A DNA stretch of 64,000 nucleotides from Galdieria sulphuraria (taxonomy: Eukaryota; Rhodophyta; Bangiophyceae; Galdieriales; Galdieriaceae): assembly GCF_000341285.1 (NCBI RefSeq), contig NW_005178452.1, forward strand, positions 113,435-177,434. Direction: 5' to 3'. The notes under the pieces are model-generated. The model was given only the letters and a program-made list of their open reading frames with translations. It was not told where the DNA came from and searched no databases. The position numbers and the translations under genes are program-made. The first letter of the stretch is position 1. Every line of letters starts with the position of its first letter. Below, in pieces: positions 43,757-54,739 of the stretch.

Positions 43757-44344
43757 CTACAATTGACCACAATCGGTGACCTTCACTTCCTTCTTGGGCG
43801 CTCCACTCTGTGTACCTACAGCTTCCATATTCTTCACGATATCCGTTCCCTCTACGACCTTTCCAAATACCACATGTTTGCCATCCAACCAAGGCGTCTT
43901 CACTACTGTAATAAAGAACTGACTTCCATTGGTATTCGGTCCAGCGTTGGCCATCGATAATAAAAATGGTTCTCCATGTTTCAACTTGAAGTTTTCATCC
44001 TCAAACTTGGAACCGTAGATGCTCTTGCCTCCCGTTCCATCACCGCGAGTGAAATCTCCACCTTGGCACATAAACTGAGGTATGATTCTAGATACAGGTG
44101 CGTGAGATCTACATTATGAGATCGAGTTGACAAACCTGTGAAACTTGGAACCTTTGTATCCAAACCCCTTTTCACCGGTGCACAGGGCACGGAAATTTTC
44201 GGCAGTTTTAGGAACGACATCCGAAAACAACTAGAAAATTGAATAGAAGAAGCAGGAAATAGATACACTACTCACTTCAAATACAACTCTTCCAGCAGGT
44301 TGTCCACCGATAGAGATATCAAAGAAACACTTGGGATGAGACAT
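43757..44344 (-). CDS. Cyclophilin-type peptidyl-prolyl cis-trans isomerase, 164 aa
   Basis: Cytosolic single-domain cyclophilin. Exons on the minus strand are 44344-44276, 44230-44136 and 44087-43757; introns are 45 and 48 nt. The sequence follows the CYPA core: [60 protein letters not shown] (catalytic Arg and Gln), [33 protein letters not shown] (cyclosporin-binding Trp) and a C-terminal VKVTDCGQL. Splicing is needed for the first 40 residues. The length is typical and there is no targeting sequence. Confidence 0.95.
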
Positions 44345-44583
44345 GATGTCAACAACAACAACAATCAATAAGAAATGATTGAAAATTCAAAAGGTGGAGG
44401 AATGATGGGATAAACGTTACATAGAAATAGAAATGGGAACCTTTTGCTCAAGAATAATAGAAAAGAGAGGACGACTCGATTCGTCGCCACAGTTCATTCG
44501 TCATTTCAGCGACTATTTAAAAATATATCATTCCAAAGTAGAAATCATGAAAATTTTATGGATGGGTATATTATCTAAGCATA

Positions 44584-45954
44584 TTAGTTTCCTTCTTGTC
44601 CAAACTCTTTCGTAAACTTGATATGTAGTGCAATATCTTCTTGACTCACACTCGGTCTCGTATTCGCAATAACTTTATCAAAATCATATTTGGAAACATT
44701 CGGCACTAAAAGATCATCGGCCTTGATATCCATCAGAGTCAAAGCTTCCGCTTCTGGGTCACCTGGACTGCAGGGTGTATAGTATACCTTCAAAGATTGA
44801 TTGGTATCACTCTTCGGTTTCTTGACTTTCTTAAAAGTTTGCGCATTCTGACATGTACGAACTGGTTGCATAATAGCATCACGAACCAATACAGCAATAT
44901 CCGATCCTGAATATCCTTCCGTTAACAGTGCCAACTCATGAAAATCTTCAGATTTCAACTCATGAGGGGTATTTCCAATATGTATTTGAAACATTCTTTC
45001 ACGTGCTTGAACATTTGGTAGAGGAATATATATACGTCGTTCAAATCTTCTCCGTATAGCACTATCTAGCGAGAAAGGAATATTGGTTGCACCTAAAACG
45101 AGAACACCATCTGAGTCATTACTTACACCTTGCATTTGAACAAGAAATTCTGTTTTTATCCTTCTAGCACTTTCACTCTCAGAATCGTTTCTGGAACTGC
45201 ACAATGAGTCTATTTCGTCTATAAAGATAATAGAAGGCTGGTTCTCCCTTGCCAACGAAAATAATTGACGTACTAAACGTTCACTTTCACCCATCCACTT
45301 GCTAACCAAGTCGGCGGAAGATACACTAAAAAAGTGTGCATCAGCTTCTGTAGCAACAGCCTTTGCTAGATAAGATTTTCCAGTACCAGGTGGGCCATAC
45401 AACAATATGCCTCTCCAAGGCTTCCTTTTACCCGTAAACAACTGAGGGAACCTTAACGGAAGAATAACTGCTTCCTTCAATGCATCTTTTGCGCTATCAA
45501 GCCCAGCTACATCGTCCCATCTCACGTTTGGTTTTTCTCTTACGATAGCACTCTCAATGGCACTTCGGAGCCGTTTTTCTTCTTCCTGAGAAGCTTCATT
45601 GTTGTTTCCATTCCCTTGTGAAGAGGAACGTCTCCTTTCTGTTGTTGCACCAACTGTTGCCCCGTTTCCTGTTCTTCCGTTGGAGTCCACTACTCTCTCT
45701 CGTGGTTCATGCAAAACTTTCTTTATTTCCTCGGCTCTATCCATGTACTCTTCCACTTTAGCACGAATAATGTGCTTCGTTTTAGAATTCTTCTCATATT
45801 TCAAAGCCGTCAAAAAGTATTCGATGGCTCTTAAATAACCACGATATGCTTCTTCATACTTTTCAAATGAGTCAGTTTCCAAAGCCTCCCTATCAGCAGT
45901 TATAGCTCTCTTGGCGTGTTCCATTCCGGACTCGACAAAGTTGGTTTCCGCCAT
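44584..45954 (-). CDS. VPS4: VPS4 AAA-ATPase of the ESCRT pathway, 456 aa, intronless
   Basis: ATPase that disassembles ESCRT-III at multivesicular bodies, cytokinesis and membrane repair. ATG 45954 gives [20 protein letters not shown], an N-terminal MIT domain (to about 85) that binds ESCRT-III tails, then a Ser/Asn-rich linker. The AAA domain has the pre-sensor [20 protein letters not shown], Walker [21 protein letters not shown], pore loop [10 protein letters not shown], Walker [19 protein letters not shown], the arginine finger region [13 protein letters not shown] and the VPS4 C-terminal helix ([20 protein letters not shown], then FTKEFGQEG). All parts are present at the usual length. 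Confidence 0.96.
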   Translation of the reverse strand: MAETNFVESGMEHAKRAITADREALETDSFEKYEEAYRGYLRAIEYFLTALKYEKNSKTKHIIRAKVEEYMDRAEEIKKVLHEPRERVVDSNGRTGNGATVGATTERRRSSSQGNGNNNEASQEEEKRLRSAIESAIVREKPNVRWDDVAGLDSAKDALKEAVILPLRFPQLFTGKRKPWRGILLYGPPGTGKSYLAKAVATEADAHFFSVSSADLVSKWMGESERLVRQLFSLARENQPSIIFIDEIDSLCSSRNDSESESARRIKTEFLVQMQGVSNDSDGVLVLGATNIPFSLDSAIRRRFERRIYIPLPNVQARERMFQIHIGNTPHELKSEDFHELALLTEGYSGSDIAVLVRDAIMQPVRTCQNAQTFKKVKKPKSDTNQSLKVYYTPCSPGDPEAEALTLMDIKADDLLVPNVSKYDFDKVIANTRPSVSQEDIALHIKFTKEFGQEGN

Positions 45955-46020
45955 AATATTTTGTGTCAAATACTTTATCTTACAAACAACTCAAAGACTG
46001 CTCATCACCAAAGCCCTCGG

Positions 46021-46043
46021 TCTCTCTCTCTCTCTCTCTCTCC
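46021..46043. repeat. (CT)n microsatellite
   Basis: Simple TC/CT dinucleotide run between VPS4 and the next gene. Confidence 0.9.
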
Positions 46044-46424
46044 AAAAAGAAAAAAAGAAGTTGCACTCAATTTAAAATGGATCAAATGGCATTCTCCTTT
46101 CCATGTGTGTGTGTGTCCGATTTCAACAACATTCTCTCTCGACACTTGATAGAAACCATACTAGATTGATCAGTCTGGAAAGTTTTTTTTGGGTTACAAG
46201 CAGCAACCATGATCCTTCAAAATCATTGCGTGTCTTTTTCACCATAGGATATCACGTCTCTCTTTCTCTTTCTCTCTAGAACAAGGAAATCTCCAAAATG
46301 AGGTTGGGAAATGGGCATTCCCTTTGACTGACGTGTCTTTTCTGTGTAGCATTGTTGTTGAAAGGTTGTCTTAAAAACACACGTCAACGCGCAAACACGA
46401 TATTGTGTACTATTCTACTATTAA

Positions 46425-46425
46425 A

Positions 46426-46467
<42 letters not shown>
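46425..46467. repeat. Compound (AC)n(AT)n microsatellite
   Basis: About 22 bases of AC repeats pass directly into about 22 bases of AT repeats, ending 33 bases before the ATG at 46500. Confidence 0.95.
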
Positions 46468-46499
46468 GTTGTTTGTAACGATTGCCAACTAGCATTGAT

Positions 46500-48417
46500 A
46501 TGTCCAACCCAGCCTTTACAGAGTCCCTGGTGTTACAACGTATTCGAGCACTAGGTGTAGATGACTCAAGCCACAAAGGTCAATGTCAGGAACAGGAGGA
46601 CTTTCAAGACAATGTTGTCCAACAAAGTTTCGAAGCCAAGAAAAGTAAGCATAGTTTATCCTTTATTCGTTTGCACTTCAGCATCTCTCAGGTGTCTTTA
46701 TGAAACCCAACAATGCCAAAACTGACGAACCTGACTGTACTACCCACAACAATAGTGATACTCTTACTGTCCGTCAACGCTTGGCAGCACTGAACAAAAC
46801 AACAGAGCATCAAGAGACCAGCAAAACATGCGGTACCGTAGAAACTGTCAAAGCTAGATTGAACGCGTTCGGTCTCAGCAACCTTCATCGGGAGGTAGGT
46901 TTCTCCATCGTCTTTTACGGTCAAGTTGAATTTCGTGGTTTCTTTTTCAAGATGGAAAGAGTAGCAAGGATATAGCGTCAAGTATTCGGGTGTTCGAGTC
47001 CAAAGGCCAAGTAGATTCAGTTCTTGATAAAAGTATCATAGTGAATGATATAAGAAAAACGTTTGAACAGAAGAGCCTCGAACCAGCAAAGGACTCTAAG
47101 GTATCCAAAAGGATCCAAGAATTGTCTGGAGACAGGCAAGTTGATCGGTCACAAGTTCAGCAGTTGGCATCGAGATTGGAAACCAAACAGAAATCAGAAA
47201 CAGAGAAACCAGTTCATTCTACGCTTACAAAGTTGAAGGAGAAGTTTGAAGCTAGTAGCAGTGGTAGTTCAAGTGGTCCGAACATAGCAGGAAGTCAACT
47301 TTCAAAGGCCTTGGCACAAAAAGGTTATGTAATGGAAACCAGCAAACTGTTTGGAGGAGCAGCGGTGTTTACATTTTCTGGCGTTCCCAAATCATCATCC
47401 AATGAAAGCTATAAGAATGCCGATAGTAGTGACTCCAAAAGTGGTTCCAATGTTCAGTCAAAAGTGCTCTTTTATATCAAGTTTCAAGAACAAAGAAAAG
47501 ACGAAACTTTTTCTCCAAGAAGTGGCTCAGAAAAGGCAGAAGCCGATAGTCAAAGATTTTCATCAGTTGCTGAACTTCGGGCTTTGTTTGGAACAGCTGG
47601 TAAACCGAATCTTCAGAAATTATCAAAGAAGAATCGTCAAGCAGATATTTCCACTAGAAATAATAATGCAGAAGAGACTCAAATCAATCAGAGCGATGAG
47701 AAGGAAGAAGAAGGGGATGTCATGTTGGAACAGGCCTTATGTCGTCGCATTCTTGGGAAGGAAGTTCGGAGAGCACTGAAAGACCTACTTTCACAGCAAA
47801 GATTGGATGCATTGAAGTGCCAAGCTACGGAGAAAGATATTGAAGGCCGTGAAGTGAAACCTTTAATCGATGAGTTTCAACAAAGAAAGATGGATGATAG
47901 TGAACAAGTTGGAGTTTTCACCAATCGTATGAGAAAGGGTAGACTTTCGATGTCACCTGAAGTAGACAAGCTAAAAAAGAACGAAAGTAATTACGCTGAA
48001 CAAGTAAGTTTTTCTTTTAGTTTTTTAATTAAACTGATATAAGTGCGCAAGGCAATGCATGAAATGGAAGACGATAGTACAAAAGAACCGCAGCCAGATG
48101 TTTTGGAAAGTGATAATGCAGAGCAAGAAGAATCCCGTAAAGAATGTGATGAAAATTACGAAAAGAATAATGTTGGTGACGATGAATATAATGAAGAAGG
48201 CTCTGGTTATGGTTCCTATGAGATTGTAATTGACCCTGACTTTGTAAGACGACGCATTGAAGAGTTACAAGCAGGCGACGACGATGAAAGCGACAGTGAA
48301 GAAGATGAAGATGACGATGAACCTGTGCTTATTAAGACCAAATCGGGAAGAATTGTAGTTGATACCTCGCAGTATCAAAAGATGAGTGTCAGAATGGCGA
48401 TGAGGATTGCCTTTTAA
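46500..48417 (+). CDS. Disordered repeat protein with acidic C-terminus, 589 aa, unknown
   Basis: Exons: 46500-46644, 46692-46898, 46952-48003 and 48052-48417; introns are 47, 53 and 48 nt and all phases fit. The N-terminal third holds short degenerate repeats of an amphipathic helix with Arg and Leu/Phe: VLQRIRALGV, TVRQRLAALNK, TVKARLNAFGL, ASSIRVFESKG, VNDIRKTFEQK, VSKRIQELSG, LASRLETKQ and LTKLKEKFEA. The middle is Ser/Lys-rich. The end is acidic (DDDESDSEEDEDDDEP) followed by a conserved-looking VLIKTKSGRIVVDTSQYQK. Such helix repeats occur in actin- or microtubule-binding proteins, but I cannot name the family. Confidence 0.65.
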
Positions 48418-48656
48418 GTGACTTTTTGAAAGCCCTTTATGTTGTTCTGAGAACGTAAATATACATACTTAAATAATTTGTCATATGTTTGTTTTGCGAC
48501 AAAATATCCATTTTTGTCACGGTCATGAAAATATATCCAATTGCCTTTTGATAAGGAGAAATTCCCATCACAAGGAGGGAATATTTCCCGCCTTTGGCTG
48601 GGACATTCAAATTTGAAATGATGGAGTTTCACTCATTGTACCCTTTTCTCTTTTAA

Positions 48657-49682
48657 ATGGGTGCTTGTCTTTCTATTGAAGAGGGTTCTTATCCATCGAA
48701 AAGAGCTCCTAGGAGAAACCAAAGCTATTCAAGACCTGCCAATAAGAAAACAACCAATCATGTTCCATCTTCTAAGAAAAGGACTAATTCATATGAACAA
48801 TCCATTCACACGAAACAATACCATCTTTCTAAAGCTATTCCAGTCAACGATGACTTGCATAGATTGAAATCAACCACGACCAGAAGATCTACTTCAAAAC
48901 CAAGAGCTGCACATTCTACGAAAGATATTCCAGTTCTTCGTGAAGTTAACCGTGGCTCCAACCTACAACAATATTCAACTCATGATGATCTGAAAGAAAA
49001 GGATTCAAAGAATGCATCTCAAGAAACGAAACAACTTGTAGAACAATATCGTCATCCACACTATCCAAAGGCAGAAGAAACTTCCTCATTGGCAGCTCCA
49101 TGGGCATCTGGCAGTCTTGTACAACAACGAATGAGTCAGTTGCTTCAAAACAACTCGCTTAAAATGGAACACGAACCGCAACGTGAGAACGTAAGTTGGA
49201 GCGGACTTGTAAAGCAGCGACAAAGCATCTTCCAAAGCAATATTCCTTCTTCTTTGGAAACAATGCACAAGAAAGATATCCAACCAAAAGAAGAGGAGAG
49301 TAAATGGAAGGAATCTGACCAAATGAAAAAGAATTCTTCAATGAAAGAAAATGCAACTCCAAGAATAGAATTAAGCGCTCAATCTATTGAGCCTCATCAT
49401 CTCAAAAAGACCGTAGAGACATCAACTGAATGGAAACAACGATTGGAAACTTCTAATCAACAGTATCATCAAAGGATTCCCCGAAAGAAAATTGAAGAAA
49501 CTTCGTCTGAAATGCATGGCAATGACTCACTCGATATTGAGAAATGGAGAAATAGAAGAACCAGACGCATGGCACGTAACTCTGTTTTGATGGAGGAACA
49601 AGAAGATCCCGAAGAAGCTGCAGCAAGGAGTATGCGTGGAAGTGTTTTACGAGCTCATTCTTCCATGAAATTTCAATTTTAA
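48657..49682 (+). CDS. Myristoylated/palmitoylated basic protein, 341 aa, unknown
   Basis: The N-terminus is MGACLSIEEGSYPSKRAPRR: Gly2 with Ser6 is a good N-myristoylation signal and Cys4 a likely palmitoylation site, so the protein is probably anchored to the inner face of a membrane. The rest is Lys/Gln/Ser-rich and mostly disordered, with a repeated short pattern around Trp (APWASGSLVQQRMSQLLQNN and VSWSGLVKQRQSIFQ). The C-terminus is a conserved-looking basic helix (IEKWRNRRTRRMARNSVLME) and EEAAARSMRGSVLRAHSSMK. No family is recognised. It is intronless, on the plus strand between the repeat protein and MED6. Confidence 0.65.
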   Translation: MGACLSIEEGSYPSKRAPRRNQSYSRPANKKTTNHVPSSKKRTNSYEQSIHTKQYHLSKAIPVNDDLHRLKSTTTRRSTSKPRAAHSTKDIPVLREVNRGSNLQQYSTHDDLKEKDSKNASQETKQLVEQYRHPHYPKAEETSSLAAPWASGSLVQQRMSQLLQNNSLKMEHEPQRENVSWSGLVKQRQSIFQSNIPSSLETMHKKDIQPKEEESKWKESDQMKKNSSMKENATPRIELSAQSIEPHHLKKTVETSTEWKQRLETSNQQYHQRIPRKKIEETSSEMHGNDSLDIEKWRNRRTRRMARNSVLMEEQEDPEEAAARSMRGSVLRAHSSMKFQF

Positions 49683-49785
49683 ATAAAGTTTGGTTTCTTT
49701 CAACGATTGATTGGATGAGTTGGAGGGGAATTATTCGTGATTCCTTACAACCATAAGACAGAAAGAGAAAGAAGAAAGTTCCACG

Positions 49786-50358
49786 ATGCAAGGGAATAGA
49801 GCTAGTTTAGTTGAAGACTTGGCTCATCTTTCTTGGAGAGATAATTGGTTTTTGGCAAACTTTCCATTGACCCAAGAGACAGTTTTAGACTATTTTTCAG
49901 GTTCTCCTTTTTATGACCCTTCTTGCAACAATGAGCAGATTCGAATGCAGAAACTCGACCCTGAAGTTCTCTACAATTTGGTTGGAACAGAATATATGGT
50001 AACGAACCAACAAGAGCCAGTCTTTTTCGTCGTCGAGAAGGTATACAGATACAATAGAGAGGAAACGAAGACGCTGCAAGTATTCTACATTATACAAGGA
50101 ACAGTATATCAAGCTCCTTCTCTTCGAAGTTTATTATTGTCAAGGTTGTCAGAGAGTTTTTTTCATATATCCGAAAGTTTTGAGTCCTTGCAGCAAGCCT
50201 CGTTGTTTAGCAAAGTATCGAGCAATCTGTTACTGAACTTTGATAGAGAAGAGGAACAAGACAAAGTGGAAAACTTGGAGAAATGGACCAAAACTTTGCC
50301 ACAGGAACCCAAAGCAGTGGAAACATCCCTTATTGACCGTATTCTATCCTCCCTTTAG
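49786..50358 (+). CDS. MED6: Mediator complex subunit 6, 190 aa
   Basis: Head-module subunit of Mediator, which links activators to RNA polymerase II. ATG 49786 (MQGNRASLVEDLAHLSWRDN). Matches the MED6 core throughout: DLAHLSWRDNWFLANFPLTQ, VLDYFSGSPFYDPSCNNEQI, MQKLDPEVLYNLVGTEYMV, QEPVFFVVEKVYR and VFYIIQGTVYQAPSLRSLLL followed by SRLSESFFHI. The C-terminal tail is short. No intron is seen. The gene precedes Ran on the same strand. Confidence 0.9.
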   Translation: MQGNRASLVEDLAHLSWRDNWFLANFPLTQETVLDYFSGSPFYDPSCNNEQIRMQKLDPEVLYNLVGTEYMVTNQQEPVFFVVEKVYRYNREETKTLQVFYIIQGTVYQAPSLRSLLLSRLSESFFHISESFESLQQASLFSKVSSNLLLNFDREEEQDKVENLEKWTKTLPQEPKAVETSLIDRILSSL

Positions 50359-50667
50359 GATTCGAAACAAGTCATTGTGCAAATATCCAAGTGTTGTGAA
50401 TAATTATATAAACAATACTGGTGTATGTATTATGTACCTCAGTTGTCAGATGGCACTATTAATGAAGGTTTCACATACCCTCGCAAGTCAACATTTCAAA
50501 TACACAAGTCTTTCAATTGGGAGAATTGAAACTCGCCGTTTATTTGTTGTTATTGGGTCTCGTACGCCGACTTGTACACTTTGGTTAGTCGAATGGTAAA
50601 GCATAACTTGTATTTTCTCCAGGTTTATTCTCATCCTTTGAAAATAAGGCTTCTCATTTTCAAACAG
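50359..50667. other. Intergenic, Ran 5' region
   Basis: Must contain the first small exon or start codon of Ran, which I could not place. An unspliced frame passing through here looks like chance. Confidence 0.35.
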
Positions 50668-51373
50668 GGGCTCAAACAGATGGAACAAACGTTCCCACTT
50701 TTAAAATCATCCTAGTAGGAGATGGCGGTGTGGGTAAAACAACTTTTGTGAAGCGACATCTCTCCGGAGAATTCGAAAAGAAATATATTGCTACAGTCGG
50801 TGTTGAAGTGCATCCTCTTAAATTTCATACCAATAGAGGCCCCATCGTTTTCAACGTTTGGGATACAGCCGGTCAAGAAAAGTTTGGCGGTTTGAGGGAT
50901 GGCTATTAGTAAGTGTTCTTCTTTAAGCTTCTTGAGTTGCTCAAAGTCGAACTTTGTCTAGTATTCAAGGGCAAGGAGCAATCATTATGTTTGACGTTAC
51001 TTCTAGAATCACCTATAAGAACGTGGCCAACTGGCATCGAGATTTGGTTCGAGTCTGTGAAAATATCCCCATCGTACTAGTTGGGAACAAGGTAGACGTT
51101 AAGGATCGAAAAGTGAAAGCGAAGCAGATTACTTTTCACAGAAAGAAGAATCTTCAGTACTACGATATATCTGCAAAGAGCAACTATAACTTTGAGAAAC
51201 CGTTCCTATGGCTTGCTCGTAAGTTGGTTGGTGATCCCAATTTGGTATTTGTAGAAGCACCAGCACTTGCTCCAGCAGAAGTTCATATTGACGATACCTA
51301 CAAAGCTCAAATGGAGGCAGAGTTACAACAAGCTCAGAATGTAGCCTTGCCTGATGAAGATGACGACATGTAA
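50668..51373 (+). CDS. RAN: Ran GTPase (start exon not resolved)
   Basis: Small GTPase that drives nuclear transport and spindle assembly. The main exon from about 50668 (or 50680) to 50908 and the last exon 50962-51373 flank a 53-nt intron; the joint restores [19 protein letters not shown]. Nucleotide motifs: G1 [16 protein letters not shown], effector [16 protein letters not shown]3 [12 protein letters not shown]4 VLVGNKVD and G5 [14 protein letters not shown]. It ends with the Ran-specific acidic tail DEDDDM. The N-terminus ([14 protein letters not shown]) needs one more upstream nucleotide from a small first exon carrying ATG; I could not find that exon with confidence. Confidence 0.93.
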
Positions 51374-51466
51374 CAAAGAATAGTTGTGTCTGGTTAGAGA
51401 ACTGTGAAGGAATGGACAACGTTGTGTCGTATGCAACAATAAAATATAATTTGATCCTTTTGAGAA

Positions 51467-52951
51467 ATGTTTGTTTTCCATGGTTGGATGACCAAGTTAT
51501 TTCCAAACATTGTGCAGTATGGTGGCAAGTGTTTGTGTAGTAGTAGATATCAGAAGGCTGTGAAGTTTCGTTTAGGTTCCTTTATATTCCAAACGAGAAG
51601 CAAAAAGGCAGTGAGCAAGAACTTGCAGATGTTGAATCCCCCTTTGAAACAAAGTGAGAACCATCGTTTTCCTTGTTTTCAGCCATCCAAGAAAGGTTTC
51701 TTACTTGTTTTGTTGCTAACCAGTGCAGTATTCTTCTTTGTCTATGAGTTGTTATCAAAGAGACTTCGTACTACTCGGTTATTCCATTCTTTGTTATTGG
51801 CTTGTTTTGCTTTTGGAGTATTTTGGCTATTCGCTGCAAATATATCTTATTGTCAATCATTACAATCACCCGAATTATTAGTAGACTCCGCAAGTCATTT
51901 GATTCAAGTGAAGGACACAGTTATTCATTTCAAGCAATATATTCCTATCAACAAAGACGTGACTTGGGGATTAGTTCTTCTTCATGGATTCGGTTCTTGG
52001 TTATATACTTATCATGCCTTATGGGGTGCTTATGGGAAGCAGTTGGATTGTGCTCTAATTGGGTTTGATCGTCCTGCATTTGGTTTCTCATCGAGACCGA
52101 GAAATATGGAATACTATTCTCAGCATTTTGCTGTTTATCTCGTTCATTTTTTTATGGATAGATTATCTCAGTTGGGTATATCGAATCACGTCATTGTTGG
52201 ACACAGCATGGGGGGTCTTACAGCAGCATTGGCATCTTTGAAATATCCACAGCGTGTGAAAGCATTGATTCTAATTGCAGCAGCTATTCCGATCAATCCT
52301 CCATCATCGAAAAGCAATGATAGTGGGTCAGTTGAGTCATCGACTGGACGGATGGATTCCGTACATGTTGTTGTATGGAAGAGTCTTCATTGGGTAGGGT
52401 TGTTGGTTGTAACCTTGATTCGAATCTTTCGAAATGGGTTGATAAGGATATTTGTTCGGTTAGCAGCTTTGGTGATTCAACCGGTGATGTATTTTTCACT
52501 TTCTTTATTGGTATCTCAAGAAATGTTTTGGAAAAGAGGTCTTGCAATGGCTTGGTATTCGATAGAAAAGTTGACGGACAAAGTCATCGAACAGTATCGT
52601 CTTCCAACCCTAGTCAAAGATTGGCAACGAGGTTTTATCAAATTTGTATTTGCCAATAGAAACAAAACGCCTTTTTACAGTTCATCATCTTTGGAAGAAC
52701 AAGATATCGTTGATCAGTTGTCAAAAAGTAATATTCCCATACTCCTTATTCATGGAAAGGAAGATCGTATTATACCTTTGGAGCGTTCTTTACAGTTGGC
52801 AGCTAATATTCCTCAAGCAAGACTTGTCACTATTCCACATTGTGGACATGTTCCCCAAGAAGAACAACCAGAACGTGTATATAATGTGATAAGGCAGTTT
52901 TTATATTCCATTGAAAATGAGAGGATAGTTGTGAGTGATATTTTGGAATGA
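51467..52951 (+). CDS. Membrane-bound alpha/beta hydrolase, 494 aa
   Basis: ATG 51467 gives MFVFHGWMTKLFPNIVQYGG with a basic N-terminal ~80 residues, then two hydrophobic segments (FLLVLLLTSAVFFFVYELL and LLACFAFGVFWLFAANI). The catalytic domain has the oxyanion motif VLLHGFGSWLYTYH, nucleophile elbow VIVGHSMGGLTAAL (Ser), the acid in LIHGKEDRIIPLERS and the base in IPHCGHVPQEEQPERV. This is the general AB-hydrolase-1 set shared by lipases, epoxide hydrolases and plastid enzymes such as pheophytinase; the substrate is open. A plastid or ER membrane enzyme is inferred from the start. Intronless. Confidence 0.85.
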   Translation: MFVFHGWMTKLFPNIVQYGGKCLCSSRYQKAVKFRLGSFIFQTRSKKAVSKNLQMLNPPLKQSENHRFPCFQPSKKGFLLVLLLTSAVFFFVYELLSKRLRTTRLFHSLLLACFAFGVFWLFAANISYCQSLQSPELLVDSASHLIQVKDTVIHFKQYIPINKDVTWGLVLLHGFGSWLYTYHALWGAYGKQLDCALIGFDRPAFGFSSRPRNMEYYSQHFAVYLVHFFMDRLSQLGISNHVIVGHSMGGLTAALASLKYPQRVKALILIAAAIPINPPSSKSNDSGSVESSTGRMDSVHVVVWKSLHWVGLLVVTLIRIFRNGLIRIFVRLAALVIQPVMYFSLSLLVSQEMFWKRGLAMAWYSIEKLTDKVIEQYRLPTLVKDWQRGFIKFVFANRNKTPFYSSSSLEEQDIVDQLSKSNIPILLIHGKEDRIIPLERSLQLAANIPQARLVTIPHCGHVPQEEQPERVYNVIRQFLYSIENERIVVSDILE

Positions 52952-53082
52952 GTTTTATTCGTAACGTATTGAACTTATCCATCGTGTGCAATTACCTTTT
53001 GGGACAATCTCAGAATTCTATTACTATCATCGACTACTCTCTACCCAATGTGGGTTGGGACGATACAATACGGAAGGTTCAT

Positions 53083-54375
53083 CTAAACGCTCAAATTGTT
53101 GACGATAACTATTCCATTCCTAATACATTCCCTTTTGTATATATCTTTGTTTTTCATCATACGTATCTCTTCACTTACATGTCTAATAACGGATAACAAT
53201 TGGAATTCATGATGGTCAACGGGAATTCCAATCTCCACTTCATAAAATCCAGCCTTCTTCTGTGACTTTTTTCCCAAATAACTTGTACTACCGCAACAAA
53301 TAAAGCGTACCCAACGATCACCCATTAGCATACTTTGCATATAATGTTCATGATCATGTCCACACAAATAAGCCAAAGGAGGCTGTCTACAAAAAACTTG
53401 ATACAATTCATGCACATCCTTTAAACTGCGACCAAAAGTATTCGATATACTCCCATCTATATTCAATACTGGATAATGTCCAACTACTATACAATGAGAA
53501 GAATCCCATCGTTCCAGTAACATTTCCAGCCTTTTCAACTGTTCTGAAGAATTCTCCCCAAAGGACCATTTGCTAGGTCTTGCCTAAACAATATGGATTC
53601 TAATCATTCAATATAGGTTAAGAAACAACCAACTTGATCCATTGCAATAATTTTCAAACCAAATCCTCCATCATAGACTTTAGGCCAAGGAGTTTCTATT
53701 TTCACATCACACAAAGTTCACAACTCATTTGTACAACTTCTTATCTTACCTTTTGTCACTTTCCATTCCCCATTTTCCCAAACATCTCCTCCTTTCATAT
53801 ATTCTCCAAAATATTGTTCCATCAAGTATTCACTTTCCTTAATATACCGATCGTGATTACCTGCAATCATGATATTAGGATACTTCTCCAACATGGGAGA
53901 CAATATCGACTTGGCTATTTCAAATTCGGCAGGAAGACTCAAAGCTGTCAAGTCTCCTACCAAAGTGTTATTCTGAACAACTCTCAAAGAGACAAAGAAA
54001 TACCAGAAAATATACATATGTCAGGTTCTAGACTGTCTATTTGTTTTACAAACGTCGGAATCAGCTCAGCCGCACGGAAATCCTACCATTATCCACAACT
54101 GCATACAGGCAAACACAAAAAACTCTTACTTGTCTTCTTCCTCTCATATAGAGATGCGCCAAACCCAACAACTGTTTCCACGTAGGTAAAAGAGTTGGCT
54201 ATTCAAACAAGTCAACGCTCAGTAACTAGACAAGTGAATCCAAAACACAAACCAATTGCAAAACATGAAAATGTACGTCTGTCCAGTGTAACAATCGAAC
54301 AACTTTCAAACCATTAGGTTGTTCACTTTTGGTCGTTCCTTCTCCTGTAGACGAGTGGTTCGAAGTTTGTGCCAT
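53083..54375 (-). CDS. Calcineurin-like metallophosphoesterase, about 346 aa
   Basis: Exons on the minus strand: 54375-54253, 54198-54130, 54082-54004, 53956-53750, 53695-53634 and 53583-53083; introns are 47-54 nt. All five metallophosphatase blocks appear only after splicing: D-x-H in LHWTDVHFHVLQL, the split G-D in IFSGDLTALS, IMIAGNHDRYIKE, IVVGHYPVLN and CGHDHEHYMQ. This is the dinuclear-metal fold of class MPPED/239AB or purple-acid-like phosphatases. The C-terminal ~40 residues after ICCGSTSYLG are uncertain: a strong GTAAGT at about 53148 could begin another intron. The start is the first ATG in frame (MAQTSNHSST). The substrate is unknown. Confidence 0.85.
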
Positions 54376-54739
54376 TCTAATCAAGTTCAAAAGCCGTTTT
54401 GGTCCTACAAAAATTCTAAAGGCTGGTTGCTTCCTTGTCACTAATTGTGATATTACTCTTCGATTGTACAGCCTTTGTCTAACTATCTGTTAGGAGTCGT
54501 CAAGAGAAATGAAAGCCATAAAATACCTATTGTATGACTTGCAACTACTTGGAACTGCTATGTAACTTGTACCAACCAAACTACTGCTACCGTGCATATA
54601 TGTTTTTTGTGTCAATCTTATGGTGAGCCAATCTTTTCTTAATCCAACTTCACAACTCCTTTTTCCAAAGAATCTTTTTTTAATCCTTAGGTCCAAAAGT
54701 GGTCTTTATAGAAGCAACTCAAACAGATGATCGAAATTA
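54376..54739. other. Intergenic
   Basis: Promoter of the metallophosphoesterase and 3' end of the ALB3 gene. I see no coding signal worth reporting. Confidence 0.4.

Larger units (their letters stand above)
45955..46499. other. Divergent promoter region rich in microsatellites
   Basis: 545 bases between the starts of VPS4 (minus) and the 589-residue protein (plus), containing (CT)n at 46021-46043, (TG)n at about 46104-46116, CT-rich sequence at 46257-46278 and (AC)n-(AT)n at about 46425-46467. No coding frame is seen. Confidence 0.6.

Noticed and set aside
52948-53196. Plus-strand ORF of 82 codons after the alpha/beta hydrolase
   Set aside because: It overlaps the antisense of the metallophosphoesterase last exon and resembles nothing.
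54490-54696. 68-codon minus-strand frame upstream of the metallophosphoesterase
   Set aside because: No resemblance, no splice support and it lies in the probable promoter.
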